From NCBI RefSeq assembly GCF_014645815.1, contig NZ_BMML01000001.1, positions 428,118-492,117 on the forward strand: DNA of 64,000 nucleotides, in the 5' to 3' direction. A program made the position numbers and the translations under genes. Below are positions 44,002 to 56,688 of the stretch, one piece after another; position 1 is the stretch's first letter; each line of letters begins with the position of its first letter. The notes below the pieces were generated by a model. That model had not been told where the DNA came from, did not search any database, and saw nothing but the letters and a program-made list of their open reading frames with translations. Source of the DNA: Streptomyces fuscichromogenes. GTDB taxonomy: Bacteria > Actinomycetota > Actinomycetes > Streptomycetales > Streptomycetaceae.

Positions 44002-45116
44002 CCACCTGGACGGGCCGGTTGTGTGGCTTCCAGGAGTCCGGCGAGTTCCACGAGGTCCGTGCCGGTGAGGCGGGGGAGGGCGCAGCCGGAGAGGGTGCGG
44101 CAGGCGTCCCGCCAGGACGGCGGGATCGCGTCGGCGCCGCCGAGCGCCCCGGTGAGCGCGCCGGCCAGGGCGGGAGCGGAGTCGGCGACCCGTGACAGGC
44201 AGGCGGCAGCGGGTACGGCCTCGGCGATCCGGCCGCGCGCGGCGGTGGCGAGGGCCAGGGCGACCGGGACGGTCTCGGCGGCGGCGATGCCGTAGCTGTA
44301 GACGTGGTCGACGATTTGGTGTTCGAGGAGGGGGATCAGCGCGAACGCGTTGTCCGTGGTGCCCGCGAGGGTGAGGGCGTGCCGGGCGTTGCGGCCGATC
44401 TCGGTGGATTCGGGGAGTTCGGCGAGGGCGGCGGCCACACAGGTCTCGGTCTCGGCGCCGACGAGGGCCAGGGCGAGGGCCGCGGCCATGGCACGGGCGC
44501 CGTGCACGCCGTCGCCGTCCTGGGTGTAGCGGGCGTCGAACTCGGCGAGGTCGGCGGCGCGTTGCGGGTCGCCGGGGTGGGCGACGGCGAGGGCGCAGGC
44601 GCGGACGCAGGCGGCGTCGTCGAAGTAGTGCGGGTTGTCGTGACCGGTGGCGGGCGGGCGCAGGCCGGCGGCGAGGTTGCCGAGGCCGGCGCGGACGGAG
44701 ATGCGGGCGCGCAGCGGGAGCACGGCCGACTCGATCTCCGGGGCGCGGTCGGCCGCGGCGGCGACCTCGGAGGCGACGGCGGTCCAGGTGAGGTCGATGG
44801 CGGCGCGGGTACGGAGCTCACGGCTGAGGTCGCCGAGGACGGTGTCGTCGCCGGCGCGCAGGACGGCCTCCGCGGCGAAGGCGGCCCACTCGGCGTCGTC
44901 GGAGGGGCCGAGGCGGAGGGGCTCGGGGGGCTGGTTGAGGGCGATGGGGACGGGGAGGGTGGTGGTCGCGTTCTGCTCGGCGAAGGTGTCGAGTTCGCGG
45001 GTGAGACGGCGGGTCCATTCCGGCATGCGGGAGGCGCGGTGCCGTGCGGAGGGCCAGCCGGCGGCGTCGCCCGCGGCGAGGCCGAGGAGGAGCCCCTCGA
45101 TGCGCCGCCGCTTCAC
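43998..45116 (-). CDS. ADP-ribosylglycohydrolase-like protein with degenerate active site
   Basis: A 372-residue protein with the family start RRIEGLLLGLAAGDAAGWPSARHR and overall helical layout (GNLAAGLRPPATGHDNPHYFDDAACVRACALA, cited in part as GHDNPHYFDDAA). The usual TDDT metal motif is PSDDAEWAAF here, and the C-terminal GxDxDT(xx)AGA motif is LSRVADSAPALAGALTGALGG, losing the Gly, first Asp and Thr. It may therefore be non-catalytic or bind ligand only. GTG start overlaps the upstream stop by four bases. Confidence 0.82.
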   Translation of the reverse strand: MKRRRIEGLLLGLAAGDAAGWPSARHRASRMPEWTRRLTRELDTFAEQNATTTLPVPIALNQPPEPLRLGPSDDAEWAAFAAEAVLRAGDDTVLGDLSRELRTRAAIDLTWTAVASEVAAAADRAPEIESAVLPLRARISVRAGLGNLAAGLRPPATGHDNPHYFDDAACVRACALAVAHPGDPQRAADLAEFDARYTQDGDGVHGARAMAAALALALVGAETETCVAAALAELPESTEIGRNARHALTLAGTTDNAFALIPLLEHQIVDHVYSYGIAAAETVPVALALATAARGRIAEAVPAAACLSRVADSAPALAGALTGALGGADAIPPSWRDACRTLSGCALPRLTGTDLVELAGLLEATQPARPGG

Positions 45117-46615
45117 CGGAGCCCCCCGTCACAGCCGGCCCCCAGGGGGCTCCGCCCCCTGGACCCCCAAGACCTCGCCCACCCACCACCCGACTCGGCA
45201 GACAGAAAGGCCGAGGTCGAGGGGGAGGGGTGCGGCTCGGCCGGCAGGAGGGCCGGGGGAGCGGGGTGCGGCCCGTTTTGGGGGAGGGTCGGCGTGGTGG
45301 GGTGCGGTTCGTGCGGTGGGAGGGCCGGGGGAGCGGGGTGCGGCCCGTTTTGGGGGAGGGTCGGCGTGGTGGGGTGCGGTTCGTGCGGTGGGAAGGTCGG
45401 CGTGGCCGGTTTCGGTTCGGCTGGTGGGAAGGTCGGCGTGGCGGGGTGCCGTTCCTCCGGTGGGAAGGTTCGTGTGGCCGGTTTCGGTTCGGCTGGTGGG
45501 AAGGTCGGCGTGGCGGGGTGCCGTTCCTCCGGTGGGAAGGTCCGTGTGGCCGGATTCGGCTCGGTCGGTGGAAGGGGCCGTGTGGGAGGCGGTGGCTCGG
45601 TCGGGGGTGGGGGTGGGGGTGGGGCTGTCAGTCGTTCCGCCACCTCCAGCACGTGGTGGCCCGCCATTGACGGGAGGCAGCTGCCTCGGGCGGGGCCGAT
45701 CGCCGCCGCCCACTCCGGTGGGATCGACGCCTCGCCCCGGGTCGCTCCCGCCAGCGCGCCGGCCACCGCGGCCGTCGTGTCCGCGTCGCGTCCCATGTTC
45801 ACGGCCGTCAGCACCGCGTCCCGGAAGTCGCCGTCGGCCGCGGCGTACGCGCCGAAGGCCAGGGCCACCGCCTCCGGTGCCAGGTCGGTCCACGGGTAGC
45901 CGCCGATGACCACCGCGGAGCGGACCGCCCGTTCGCCGCGGTGGGCCACCGACACCGCGCGGCGCAGGGAGCGGGCCGTCCAGGAGTCGTCCGGGATCAC
46001 TGCCAGCGCGGCCGCGACCACCGCCGTCGGCGGGGCGCCCGCCATCGCCGCCGCCACGCCCGCCGCCACCGCCTGGCCGCCGTAGATGCCCTCGCCCTCG
46101 TGGCTCACCGAGCCGTCGACGGCGACCAGCCGGGCCGCCTCGGCGGGGCGGCCCGCCGCGAAGACCCCGAAGGGGGCCGCCCGCATGGCGAGGCCGTCGC
46201 TCCAGGCGTGCCGGTGCTGGGCGGAGATGGGGGCGGCGAGGCCCCGGCGGAGGTTCTCCAGGGTGCCGCGTTCGCTGAACCCGGCGCCCTTGAAGGGGCC
46301 CTCGGCGCGGTCGGCGATCCACTCGTGCCAGGCGGCCTCGGCGTGGGCCGGGGTGAGTGCCGAGCCGTGCCGGGCGAGCAGGAGACCGGAGAAGATCGCG
46401 TACTCGGTGTCGTCCGTACCGGCCGGGCGGTCGGTCACGTATCCCGTGATGCGGCCCCAGCGGGCGCGGATCTCGGAGGGCTTCATGTTCTCCGCCGGTG
46501 CCCCGAGCGCGTCGCCCACGGCCAGGCCCAGCAGCGCGCCCCGGGCCCGGTCGCGCGTTTCGGAGGCGGGCTCCCCGGGAGCGGGGACCGGCGGTGTGCA
46601 GACGATCGATGACAT
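45113..46615 (-). CDS. ADP-ribosylglycohydrolase with C-terminal proline-rich tandem repeats
   Basis: A 500-residue protein. Residues about 20-325 form an intact ADP-ribosylglycohydrolase domain: GALLGLAVGDALGAPAENM with Asp35, GTDDTEYAIFSG at 67-78, GSVSHEGEGIYGGQAVAAGV, and NMGRDADTTAAVAGALAGA. Residues 337-468 are eleven 12-residue repeats of the type PPxEPxPATPTF, followed by a basic tail partly encoded by a hairpin repeat. ATG 46615 has GGAGAGG seven bases upstream; the frame runs further to 46768 without support. It heads the seven-gene operon. Confidence 0.87.
   Translation of the reverse strand: MSSIVCTPPVPAPGEPASETRDRARGALLGLAVGDALGAPAENMKPSEIRARWGRITGYVTDRPAGTDDTEYAIFSGLLLARHGSALTPAHAEAAWHEWIADRAEGPFKGAGFSERGTLENLRRGLAAPISAQHRHAWSDGLAMRAAPFGVFAAGRPAEAARLVAVDGSVSHEGEGIYGGQAVAAGVAAAMAGAPPTAVVAAALAVIPDDSWTARSLRRAVSVAHRGERAVRSAVVIGGYPWTDLAPEAVALAFGAYAAADGDFRDAVLTAVNMGRDADTTAAVAGALAGATRGEASIPPEWAAAIGPARGSCLPSMAGHHVLEVAERLTAPPPPPPPTEPPPPTRPLPPTEPNPATRTFPPEERHPATPTFPPAEPKPATRTFPPEERHPATPTFPPAEPKPATPTFPPHEPHPTTPTLPQNGPHPAPPALPPHEPHPTTPTLPQNGPHPAPPALLPAEPHPSPSTSAFLSAESGGGWARSWGSRGRSPLGAGCDGGLR
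45142..45162. repeat. G-run hairpin element within a coding end
   Basis: CCAGGGGGC and GCCCCCTGG form a 9-bp stem with a TCC loop, followed by ACCCCC. It is related to the hairpin at 20221-20241. Here it encodes part of the last 20 residues of the glycohydrolase at 45113-46615. Confidence 0.6.
45212..45607 (-). repeat. Eleven 36-bp coding tandem repeats (12-residue, Pro-rich)
   Basis: Eleven consecutive 36-base units, no indels, encode units such as PPTEPNPATRTF, PPAEPKPATRTF, PPEERHPATPTF, PPHEPHPTTPTL and PQNGPHPAPPAL. A 72-base double unit at 45249-45320 is repeated apparently identically at 45321-45392, and a second double unit at 45392 onward is repeated with few changes, showing recent duplication. 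Confidence 0.92.
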
Positions 46616-46772
46616 GGGCGGGCCTCTCCGGGGAGGGCTCCGCGCGCGAGGCGCGGAACCGTTTGCGGATGTGTCCCACCAACGGCGGTTGACCGCAGCC
46701 TGAAGGGGCTCCACATCACCCGGTCGACATCTGTGCAGGGCATCGCACGTGTGAGCGGCGAGAGGCAAAACC

Positions 46773-46791
46773 GCAGGTTAGCCCAGCCTTT
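46773..46791 (+). promoter_or_regulatory. Possible iron-box half-site 1
   Basis: GCAGGTTAGCCCAGCCTTT contains the intact half AGGTTAG of the DmdR/IdeR consensus TTAGGTTAGGCTCACCTAA but the other half is poor (about 11 of 19 match by eye). It may act together with the better site at 46859. Confidence 0.3.
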
Positions 46792-46858
46792 CCTTGCTGG
46801 TGGCCGGGAATGCCCCGGCGTAATGTGAGCGTTGTCGAAAGATAGAACCTGTCCAAAG

Positions 46859-46877
46859 TTAGCTTTGCCTCAGCTTA
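46859..46877 (+). promoter_or_regulatory. Possible iron box (DmdR/IdeR-type)
   Basis: TTAGCTTTGCCTCAGCTTA matches TTAGGTTAGGCTCACCTAA at 14 of 19 positions by eye, 38 bases before the ATG of the VIT1-type gene. A repressor or activator binding here would tie metal transport to iron supply. This is a motif comparison only. Confidence 0.45.
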
Positions 46878-46915
46878 TTCGGGGCGTACCGCGAGACCTT
46901 TTTGGGGGACTCCTC

Positions 46916-47647
46916 ATGGCCGTCATCGAGACCCAGGCGACTCTGCACGAAGCCCACCGTGACAACCACACCCACCGGGATGTGAACGGGGGCTGGCTGC
47001 GGCCCGCCGTCTTCGGGGCCATGGACGGGCTGGTCTCCAACCTCGCCCTGATGACCGGTGTGGCGGGCGGTGCCGTCGGTCATCAGACCATCGTCATCAC
47101 CGGGCTCGCGGGGCTGGCCGCCGGCGCCTTCTCGATGGCCGCCGGCGAGTACACCTCCGTCGCCTCGCAGCGCGAGCTCGTCGAGGCCGAGCTGGACGTG
47201 GAGCGCGCGGAGCTGCGCCGGCACCCGCAGGACGAGGAGGCCGAGCTGGCCGCGCTGTACGAGGCGAGGGGCGTCGAGCCGGGGCTGGCCCGGGAGGTCG
47301 CCCGGCAGCTGTCCGCCGACCCGGAGCGGGCGCTGGAGATACACGCCCGTGAGGAGCTCGGGATCGACCCCGGCGACCTGCCCTCGCCGCTGGTCGCCGC
47401 CGTCTCGTCCTTCGGCTCGTTCGCGCTCGGCGCGCTGCTGCCCGTACTGCCGTTCCTGCTCGGCGCCGCCGCGCTCTGGCCCGCCCTGCTGCTCGCGCTC
47501 GCCGGGCTGTTCGGCTGCGGTGCCGTGGTGGCCAGGGTGACCGCGCGCAGCTGGTGGTTCAGCGGTCTGCGGCAGCTCGCGCTGGGCGGCGCCGCGGCCG
47601 GTGTGACGTACGCCCTGGGCACCCTGTTCGGGACGGCCGTAGGATAG
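46916..47647 (+). CDS. VIT1/CCC1-family iron/manganese transporter
   Basis: A 243-residue membrane protein of the vacuolar-iron-transporter family, which moves Fe(II) or Mn(II) out of the cytosol. Hydrophobic segments include AVFGAMDGLVSNLALMTGV with the family Asp, TGLAGLAAGAFSMAAGEYTSV with the metal-site Met/Glu, then a long charged loop (VEAELDVERAELRRHP...EEA) corresponding to the metal-binding domain, and three C-terminal helices. ATG 46916 with GGGGGA upstream; the frame to 46832 is unlikely. Possible iron box upstream. Confidence 0.92.
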   Translation: MAVIETQATLHEAHRDNHTHRDVNGGWLRPAVFGAMDGLVSNLALMTGVAGGAVGHQTIVITGLAGLAAGAFSMAAGEYTSVASQRELVEAELDVERAELRRHPQDEEAELAALYEARGVEPGLAREVARQLSADPERALEIHAREELGIDPGDLPSPLVAAVSSFGSFALGALLPVLPFLLGAAALWPALLLALAGLFGCGAVVARVTARSWWFSGLRQLALGGAAAGVTYALGTLFGTAVG

Positions 47648-47684
47648 GGCGACTGGTAGCTATGCGTTGGGCCGCATAAGTACC

Positions 47685-47700
47685 CGTTACTCGCTGGTTT
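47685..47700 (-). promoter_or_regulatory. Possible GlnR site 1 upstream of gltB
   Basis: On the minus strand GAAAC-6 bases-GTAAC, fitting the GaAAC-n6-GTnAC arrangement of Streptomyces GlnR boxes. It lies about 320 bases before the gltB start. Confidence 0.35.
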
Positions 47701-47927
47701 CGAATGCTTAACCACTGGGCATGAGCCGTAAGCGCCGCAGGCAATGAGGCCTGCCATGCACCTGTGGGGTGGCGCGACGCTCACCCCGCCCCTGCGGACC
47801 GATGGACACGGATCTGTCCGGATCGGTCCCCCACCACCTTCACCGCTGTGAGCGGTACTCGCCGTAAACCCCTGCGGCGTCCGCATGTTGGAACGGTGTA
47901 TCCAGTTCCCGAGAACCGCTTCATCAT

Positions 47928-47943
47928 GTAACCTGCGTGAAAT
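47928..47943 (+). promoter_or_regulatory. Possible GlnR site 2 upstream of gltB
   Basis: GTAAC-CTGCGT-GAAAT fits gTnAC-n6-GaAAc with one mismatch at the end. It lies about 80 bases before the gltB start, where a nitrogen regulator would be expected. Motif match only. Confidence 0.4.
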
Positions 47944-48020
47944 TTCGCAACAAAAAACGCAGAGGGCCAGCGTCGTCCCTCGGCACCTGCTATATGCCAC
48001 TGACGACGACGGGAGAGCCG

Positions 48021-52608
<4,588 letters not shown>

Positions 52609-52616
<8 letters not shown>

Positions 52617-54069
52617 CCCGAAGGGCTTCCTGAACCACGGCCGTGAGGTCGCCAAGACCCGCCCCGTCGCCGACCGTGTCCGGGACTGGAACGAGGTCTA
52701 CGTCCCCGGCTCCCTGCTGCCGATCATCAGCAAGCAGGCCAGCCGGTGCATGGACTGCGGCATCCCGTTCTGCCACAACGGCTGTCCGCTCGGGAACCTG
52801 ATCCCCGAGTGGAACGACTTCGCCTACCGCGAGGACTGGCCGGCCGCGTCCGAGCGGCTGCACGCCACGAACAACTTCCCGGAGTTCACGGGCCGGCTGT
52901 GCCCGGCCCCGTGCGAGTCGGCGTGCGTGCTCGGCATCAACCAGCCGGCCGTCACCATCAAGAACGTCGAGGTCTCCATCATCGACCAGGCGTGGGAGGC
53001 CGGGACCGTCGCCCCGCAGGCCCCCGAGCGCCTGTCCGGCAAGACCGTCGCCGTCATCGGCTCGGGCCCCGCGGGCCTGGCCGCCGCCCAGCAGCTGACC
53101 CGGGCCGGCCACACCGTCGCCGTCTACGAGCGCGCCGACCGCATCGGCGGCCTGCTCCGCTACGGCATCCCCGAGTTCAAGATGGAGAAGCGGCACATCA
53201 ACCGCCGTATCGAGCAGATGCGCGCGGAGGGCACCCGCTTCCGTACCGGTATAGAGATCGGCGTCGACCTCAAGGCGACCGACCTGAAGAAGCGGTACGA
53301 CGCGGTCGTCATCGCCGCGGGAGCCACCACCGCCCGTGACCTCCCGGTCCCCGGCCGTGAGCTCAAGGGCGTCTACCAGGCCATGGAGTACCTGCCCCTG
53401 GCCAACAAGGTCCAAGAGGGCGACTACGTGGTGTCGCCCATCTCGGCCGAGGGCAAGCACGTGGTCGTGATCGGCGGCGGCGACACCGGCGCGGACTGCG
53501 TGGGCACCGCCCACCGCCAGGGCGCGGCCTCGGTCACCCAGCTGGAGATCATGCCCCGGCCGGGCGAGGACCGCGCGCCGAACCAGCCGTGGCCGACCTT
53601 CCCGATGCTCTACAAGGTCACCTCGGCGCACGAGGAGGGCGGCGAGCGGGTCTACTCCGTCTCCACCACCCACTTCGAGGGCGACGAGGACGGCAACGTC
53701 CAGTGGCTGCACCTCACCGAGGTGGAGTTCATCGAGGGCAGGCTGACCCCGAAGCCGGGCACCGAGCGCAGGATCCCGGCCCAGCTGGTCACCCTGGCCA
53801 TGGGCTTCACCGGCACCGACCGGGTGAACGGTGTCGTGGACCAGTTCGGTCTTGAGCTCGACGAGCGCGGCAACGTCGCCCGCGACGCCGACTTCCAGAC
53901 CAACGTCCCCGGCGTCTTCGTCGCCGGCGACGCGGGCCGCGGCCAGTCCCTGATCGTCTGGGCGATCGCCGAGGGCCGCTCGGCCGCCAAGGGCGTCGAC
54001 CGCTTCCTCACCGGCGCGAGCGACCTCCCGGCCCCGATCCGCCCCACGGACCGCTCCCTGATGGTCTGA
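52609..54069 (+). CDS. gltD: Glutamate synthase small subunit
   Basis: A 486-residue FAD/Fe-S subunit that passes electrons from NADPH to GltB. The N-terminal Fe-S cysteines are in [18 protein letters not shown] and [12 protein letters not shown]; the FAD motif is [15 protein letters not shown] and the NADPH motif [13 protein letters not shown]; the C-terminal FAD segment is [21 protein letters not shown] overlaps gltB. A 12-bp stem hairpin follows. Confidence 0.97.
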
Positions 54070-54116
54070 GCCACCGGCTCACCGAACGTCCCGTACAACG
54101 GCGTACGGAACACAGA

Positions 54117-54161
54117 CGGCGCCTGCCCCACAGTCCCCGACCGGACGACGGGCAGGCGCCG
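54117..54161. terminator. Hairpin terminator after gltD
   Basis: CGGCGCCTGCCC (54117-54128) pairs with GGGCAGGCGCCG (54150-54161), 21-base loop. A shorter hairpin CCGTAC/GTACGG lies just before at 54091-54108. Both stand between gltD and the VWA gene. Confidence 0.65.
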
Positions 54162-54222
54162 CCGCATTTCGCCGATCAAGTAACCTCGGCCTCCTGAACC
54201 ATGGGGCGAGGGAGAGCAGAGC

Positions 54223-54948
54223 ATGGCCGCGATCAGTCTCAGCAAGGTGGAGCGGACCGCACCCGCGCTGGTCGAGTCGTACCGGTCGGCCGGGATCTCC
54301 CTCACCAAGCACGGGCTGGACGGCCTGCGCGCCGCCGTCTACCTGGTCGTCGACCACTCCGGTTCGATGAAGCCGTACTACGCGGACGGCAGCGTCCAGG
54401 CCCTGGCCGACCGGGTGCTCGGGCTCTCCGCGCACCTGGACGACGACGGTCAGGTCCCGGTCGTCTTCTTCTCCACCGACATCGACGCGGTCACCGACAT
54501 CAGGCTCGCCGAGCACCAGGGCCGTATCGAGCAGATCGCCGCCGGGCTCGGGCACATGGGCAAGACCAGCTACCACCTGGCGATGGACGCGGTCATCGAC
54601 CACTACCTCGACAGCGGCGCCACCGATCCCGCCCTGGTCGTCTTCCAGACCGACGGCGGCCCCGTCAACAAGCCCGCCGCGGAACGCTATCTGTGCAAGG
54701 CGGCCAAGCTGCCGCTGTTCTGGCAGTTCGTCGGCTTCGGCGACCCGCACAGCAAACAGTTCGACTTCCTGCGCAAACTCGACGAGCTGGCGGTGCCGGG
54801 CAGGCGGGCGGTGGACAACGCGGGCTTCTTCCACGCCGGTTCGGACCCGATGAAGATGCCCGACGGCGAGCTGTACGACCGGCTCGTCGCCGAGTTCCCG
54901 CAGTGGCTGGCGGCGGCGCGGGCGGCGGGCATCGTCGGCGCGGGCTGA
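54223..54948 (+). CDS. VWA-domain protein (tellurium-resistance type)
   Basis: A 241-residue von Willebrand factor A protein. The MIDAS metal site is VVDHSGSMKPYY near residue 43, with the other ligands in MGKTSYHLA and VVFQTDGGP. The compact form and the FWQFVGFGDPHSKQFDFLRKL segment resemble the VWA proteins of ter stress operons, though no terD-type gene is adjacent. GGGAGAG lies before the ATG. Function unknown; probably cytosolic, with no signal peptide. Confidence 0.87.
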   Translation: MAAISLSKVERTAPALVESYRSAGISLTKHGLDGLRAAVYLVVDHSGSMKPYYADGSVQALADRVLGLSAHLDDDGQVPVVFFSTDIDAVTDIRLAEHQGRIEQIAAGLGHMGKTSYHLAMDAVIDHYLDSGATDPALVVFQTDGGPVNKPAAERYLCKAAKLPLFWQFVGFGDPHSKQFDFLRKLDELAVPGRRAVDNAGFFHAGSDPMKMPDGELYDRLVAEFPQWLAAARAAGIVGAG

Positions 54949-55025
54949 GTTTACGTCGCACCGTTGGCTGTAGCGCTCCGGCGTGCCACCCTGATGGGTG
55001 ATCCGGCGGGGAGGCGACGCGACGT

Positions 55026-56684
55026 ATGGACGACGCGGCACGAACGGTGAACGGCTCGGCACAGGTGGGGAGTTCGGCGCAGCGAGCGGAGCCGCCCGGC
55101 AAGGGCGAGAAGCTCGCGGACTGGGCCGACGGCCGGCTCGGGGTCTACTCCCTGGCCAAGGCGAACATGCGCAAGGTGTTCCCGGACCACTGGTCCTTCA
55201 TGCTGGGCGAGATCTGCCTCTACAGCTTCCTCATCCTGATCCTCACCGGCGTCTACCTCACGCTCTTCTTCGAGCCCAGCGGCGCCGAGGTCGTCTACCA
55301 CGGCACCTACCAGCCGCTGAACGGCATCATCATGACCAAGGCGTACGAGTCGACGCTGCACATCAGCTTCGACGTGCGCGGCGGCCTGCTGATCCGGCAG
55401 ATCCACCACTGGGCGGCGCTGGTCTTCGTGGCCGGCATGCTCGTCCACATGATGCGGGTGTTCTTCACCGGCGCCTTCCGCAAGCCCCGCGAGGTCAACT
55501 GGCTGTTCGGCTGGCTCCTGCTGTTCCTCGCCATCCTCACCGGCCTGACCGGCTACTCGCTCCCCGACGACCTGCTCTCCGGCACCGGCGTCCGGTTCGC
55601 CGACGGCGCGATCCTGTCGATCCCGATCGTCGGCTCGTACGTCTCGATGTTCCTGTTCGGCGGGGAGTTCCCCGGCCACGACATCATCTCGCGGTTCTTC
55701 CCGATCCATGTGCTGTTGCTGCCCGGCATCATGCTCGGGCTGGTCGTCGCCCACCTGATCCTGGTCTTCTACCACAAGCACACCCAGTACCCGGGGCCGG
55801 GACGCGACCAGAAGAGCGTGATCGGCATGCCCTTCCTGCCGGTCTACATGGCCAAGGCCGGCGGCTTCTTCTTCCTCGTCTTCGGCATCCTCGCGGTCAT
55901 CGGCGGCATCGCCACCATCAACCCGGTGTGGGCCTTCGGTCCCTACCGCCCCGACCTGGTGACCACCGGCGCCCAGCCCGACTGGTACCTCGGCTTCTCC
56001 GAGGGCCTGATCCGCGTCATGCCCGGCTGGGAGATCAACGCCTGGGGCCACACCCTGGAACTGGGCGTCTTCATCCCCTTCTCGCTCTTCCCGTTGTTCA
56101 TGCTGGCCATCGGCGTCTACCCGTTCATCGAGACGTGGATCACCGGCGACAAACGCGAGCACCACATCCTCGACCGGCCGCGCAACGCGCCCGTCCGCAC
56201 CGGCCTCGGCGTGGCCTGGCTCAGCGAGTACTTCGTGCTGCTGATCGGCGGTGGCAACGACGTCGTGGCCACCCATCTCCACCTCTCCATCAACTCGATC
56301 ACCTGGTTCGTCCGGATCTCCGTCTTCGTGGTCCCCGTCCTCGCCTTCGTCGTCACCAAACGGATCTGCCTCGGCCTGCAGCGCCGGGACCGCGACAAGG
56401 TCCTGCACGGCAGGGAGACCGGCCTCATCAAGCTGCTTCCGCACGGCGAGTACGTCGAGGTCCACGAACCCCTCGGCCAGGGAAGCCTGTTCGTCCTGAC
56501 CCAGCACGAACAGAACCCGCCCTACGAGATCGGGCCGCTGGAGGACGCGAACGGGGTGCGGCGCAAGGTCACGGTCGCGCAGCGGGTACGGGCGAGCCTG
56601 GCCAGGGGGATGTACGGCCCGGACACCCACATCCCGAAGCCGACGAAGGAGGAGTACCGGGAGCTTTCGAACAGGGACCACTGA
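55026..56684 (+). CDS. Cytochrome b subunit paralogue (QcrB-like), solitary
   Basis: A 552-residue cytochrome b of the actinobacterial bcc complex, very like QcrB in full length. Haem ligand helices are HHWAALVFVAGMLVHMMRVFF and HVLLLPGIMLGLVVAHLI; the quinol site helix end is GYSLPDD, then NPVWAFGPYRPD and PDWYLGF. The C-terminal extension EVHEPLGQGSLFVL and IPKPTKEEYREL is also present. No qcrA, qcrC or cta gene is nearby, so this is a second copy outside the usual operon. GGAGG lies 12 bases before the ATG. Confidence 0.92.
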   Translation: MDDAARTVNGSAQVGSSAQRAEPPGKGEKLADWADGRLGVYSLAKANMRKVFPDHWSFMLGEICLYSFLILILTGVYLTLFFEPSGAEVVYHGTYQPLNGIIMTKAYESTLHISFDVRGGLLIRQIHHWAALVFVAGMLVHMMRVFFTGAFRKPREVNWLFGWLLLFLAILTGLTGYSLPDDLLSGTGVRFADGAILSIPIVGSYVSMFLFGGEFPGHDIISRFFPIHVLLLPGIMLGLVVAHLILVFYHKHTQYPGPGRDQKSVIGMPFLPVYMAKAGGFFFLVFGILAVIGGIATINPVWAFGPYRPDLVTTGAQPDWYLGFSEGLIRVMPGWEINAWGHTLELGVFIPFSLFPLFMLAIGVYPFIETWITGDKREHHILDRPRNAPVRTGLGVAWLSEYFVLLIGGGNDVVATHLHLSINSITWFVRISVFVVPVLAFVVTKRICLGLQRRDRDKVLHGRETGLIKLLPHGEYVEVHEPLGQGSLFVLTQHEQNPPYEIGPLEDANGVRRKVTVAQRVRASLARGMYGPDTHIPKPTKEEYRELSNRDH

Positions 56685-56688
56685 AACG

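Larger units (their letters stand above)
46616..46915. promoter_or_regulatory. Divergent intergenic region between ADP-ribosylglycohydrolase operon and VIT1-type gene
   Basis: About 300 bases without a gene. It contains the ribosome site of the minus-strand operon (GGAGAGG near 46625), two partial matches to an actinobacterial iron box (46773-46791 and 46859-46877), and an AT-rich stretch around 46830-46880 likely to hold the VIT1-type promoter. An in-frame extension of each neighbour exists here but is compositionally unlike coding sequence. Confidence 0.6.
47648..48020 (+). promoter_or_regulatory. gltB upstream region
   Basis: A 373-base stretch without a convincing gene. It contains two small hairpins near the end of the VIT1-type gene (TATGCG/CGCATA at 47660-47677 and GCAGGC/GCCTGC at 47737-47754), two GlnR-like sites, and AT-rich DNA at 47920-47960. 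In-frame codons upstream of the chosen gltB start (GTG 47937, ATG 47994) could lengthen the protein. Confidence 0.6.

Noticed and set aside
46616..46768. Upstream extension of the first ADP-ribosylglycohydrolase by 51 codons
   Set aside because: Arg/Pro-rich translation, no ribosome site, whereas GGAGAGG stands before ATG 46615.
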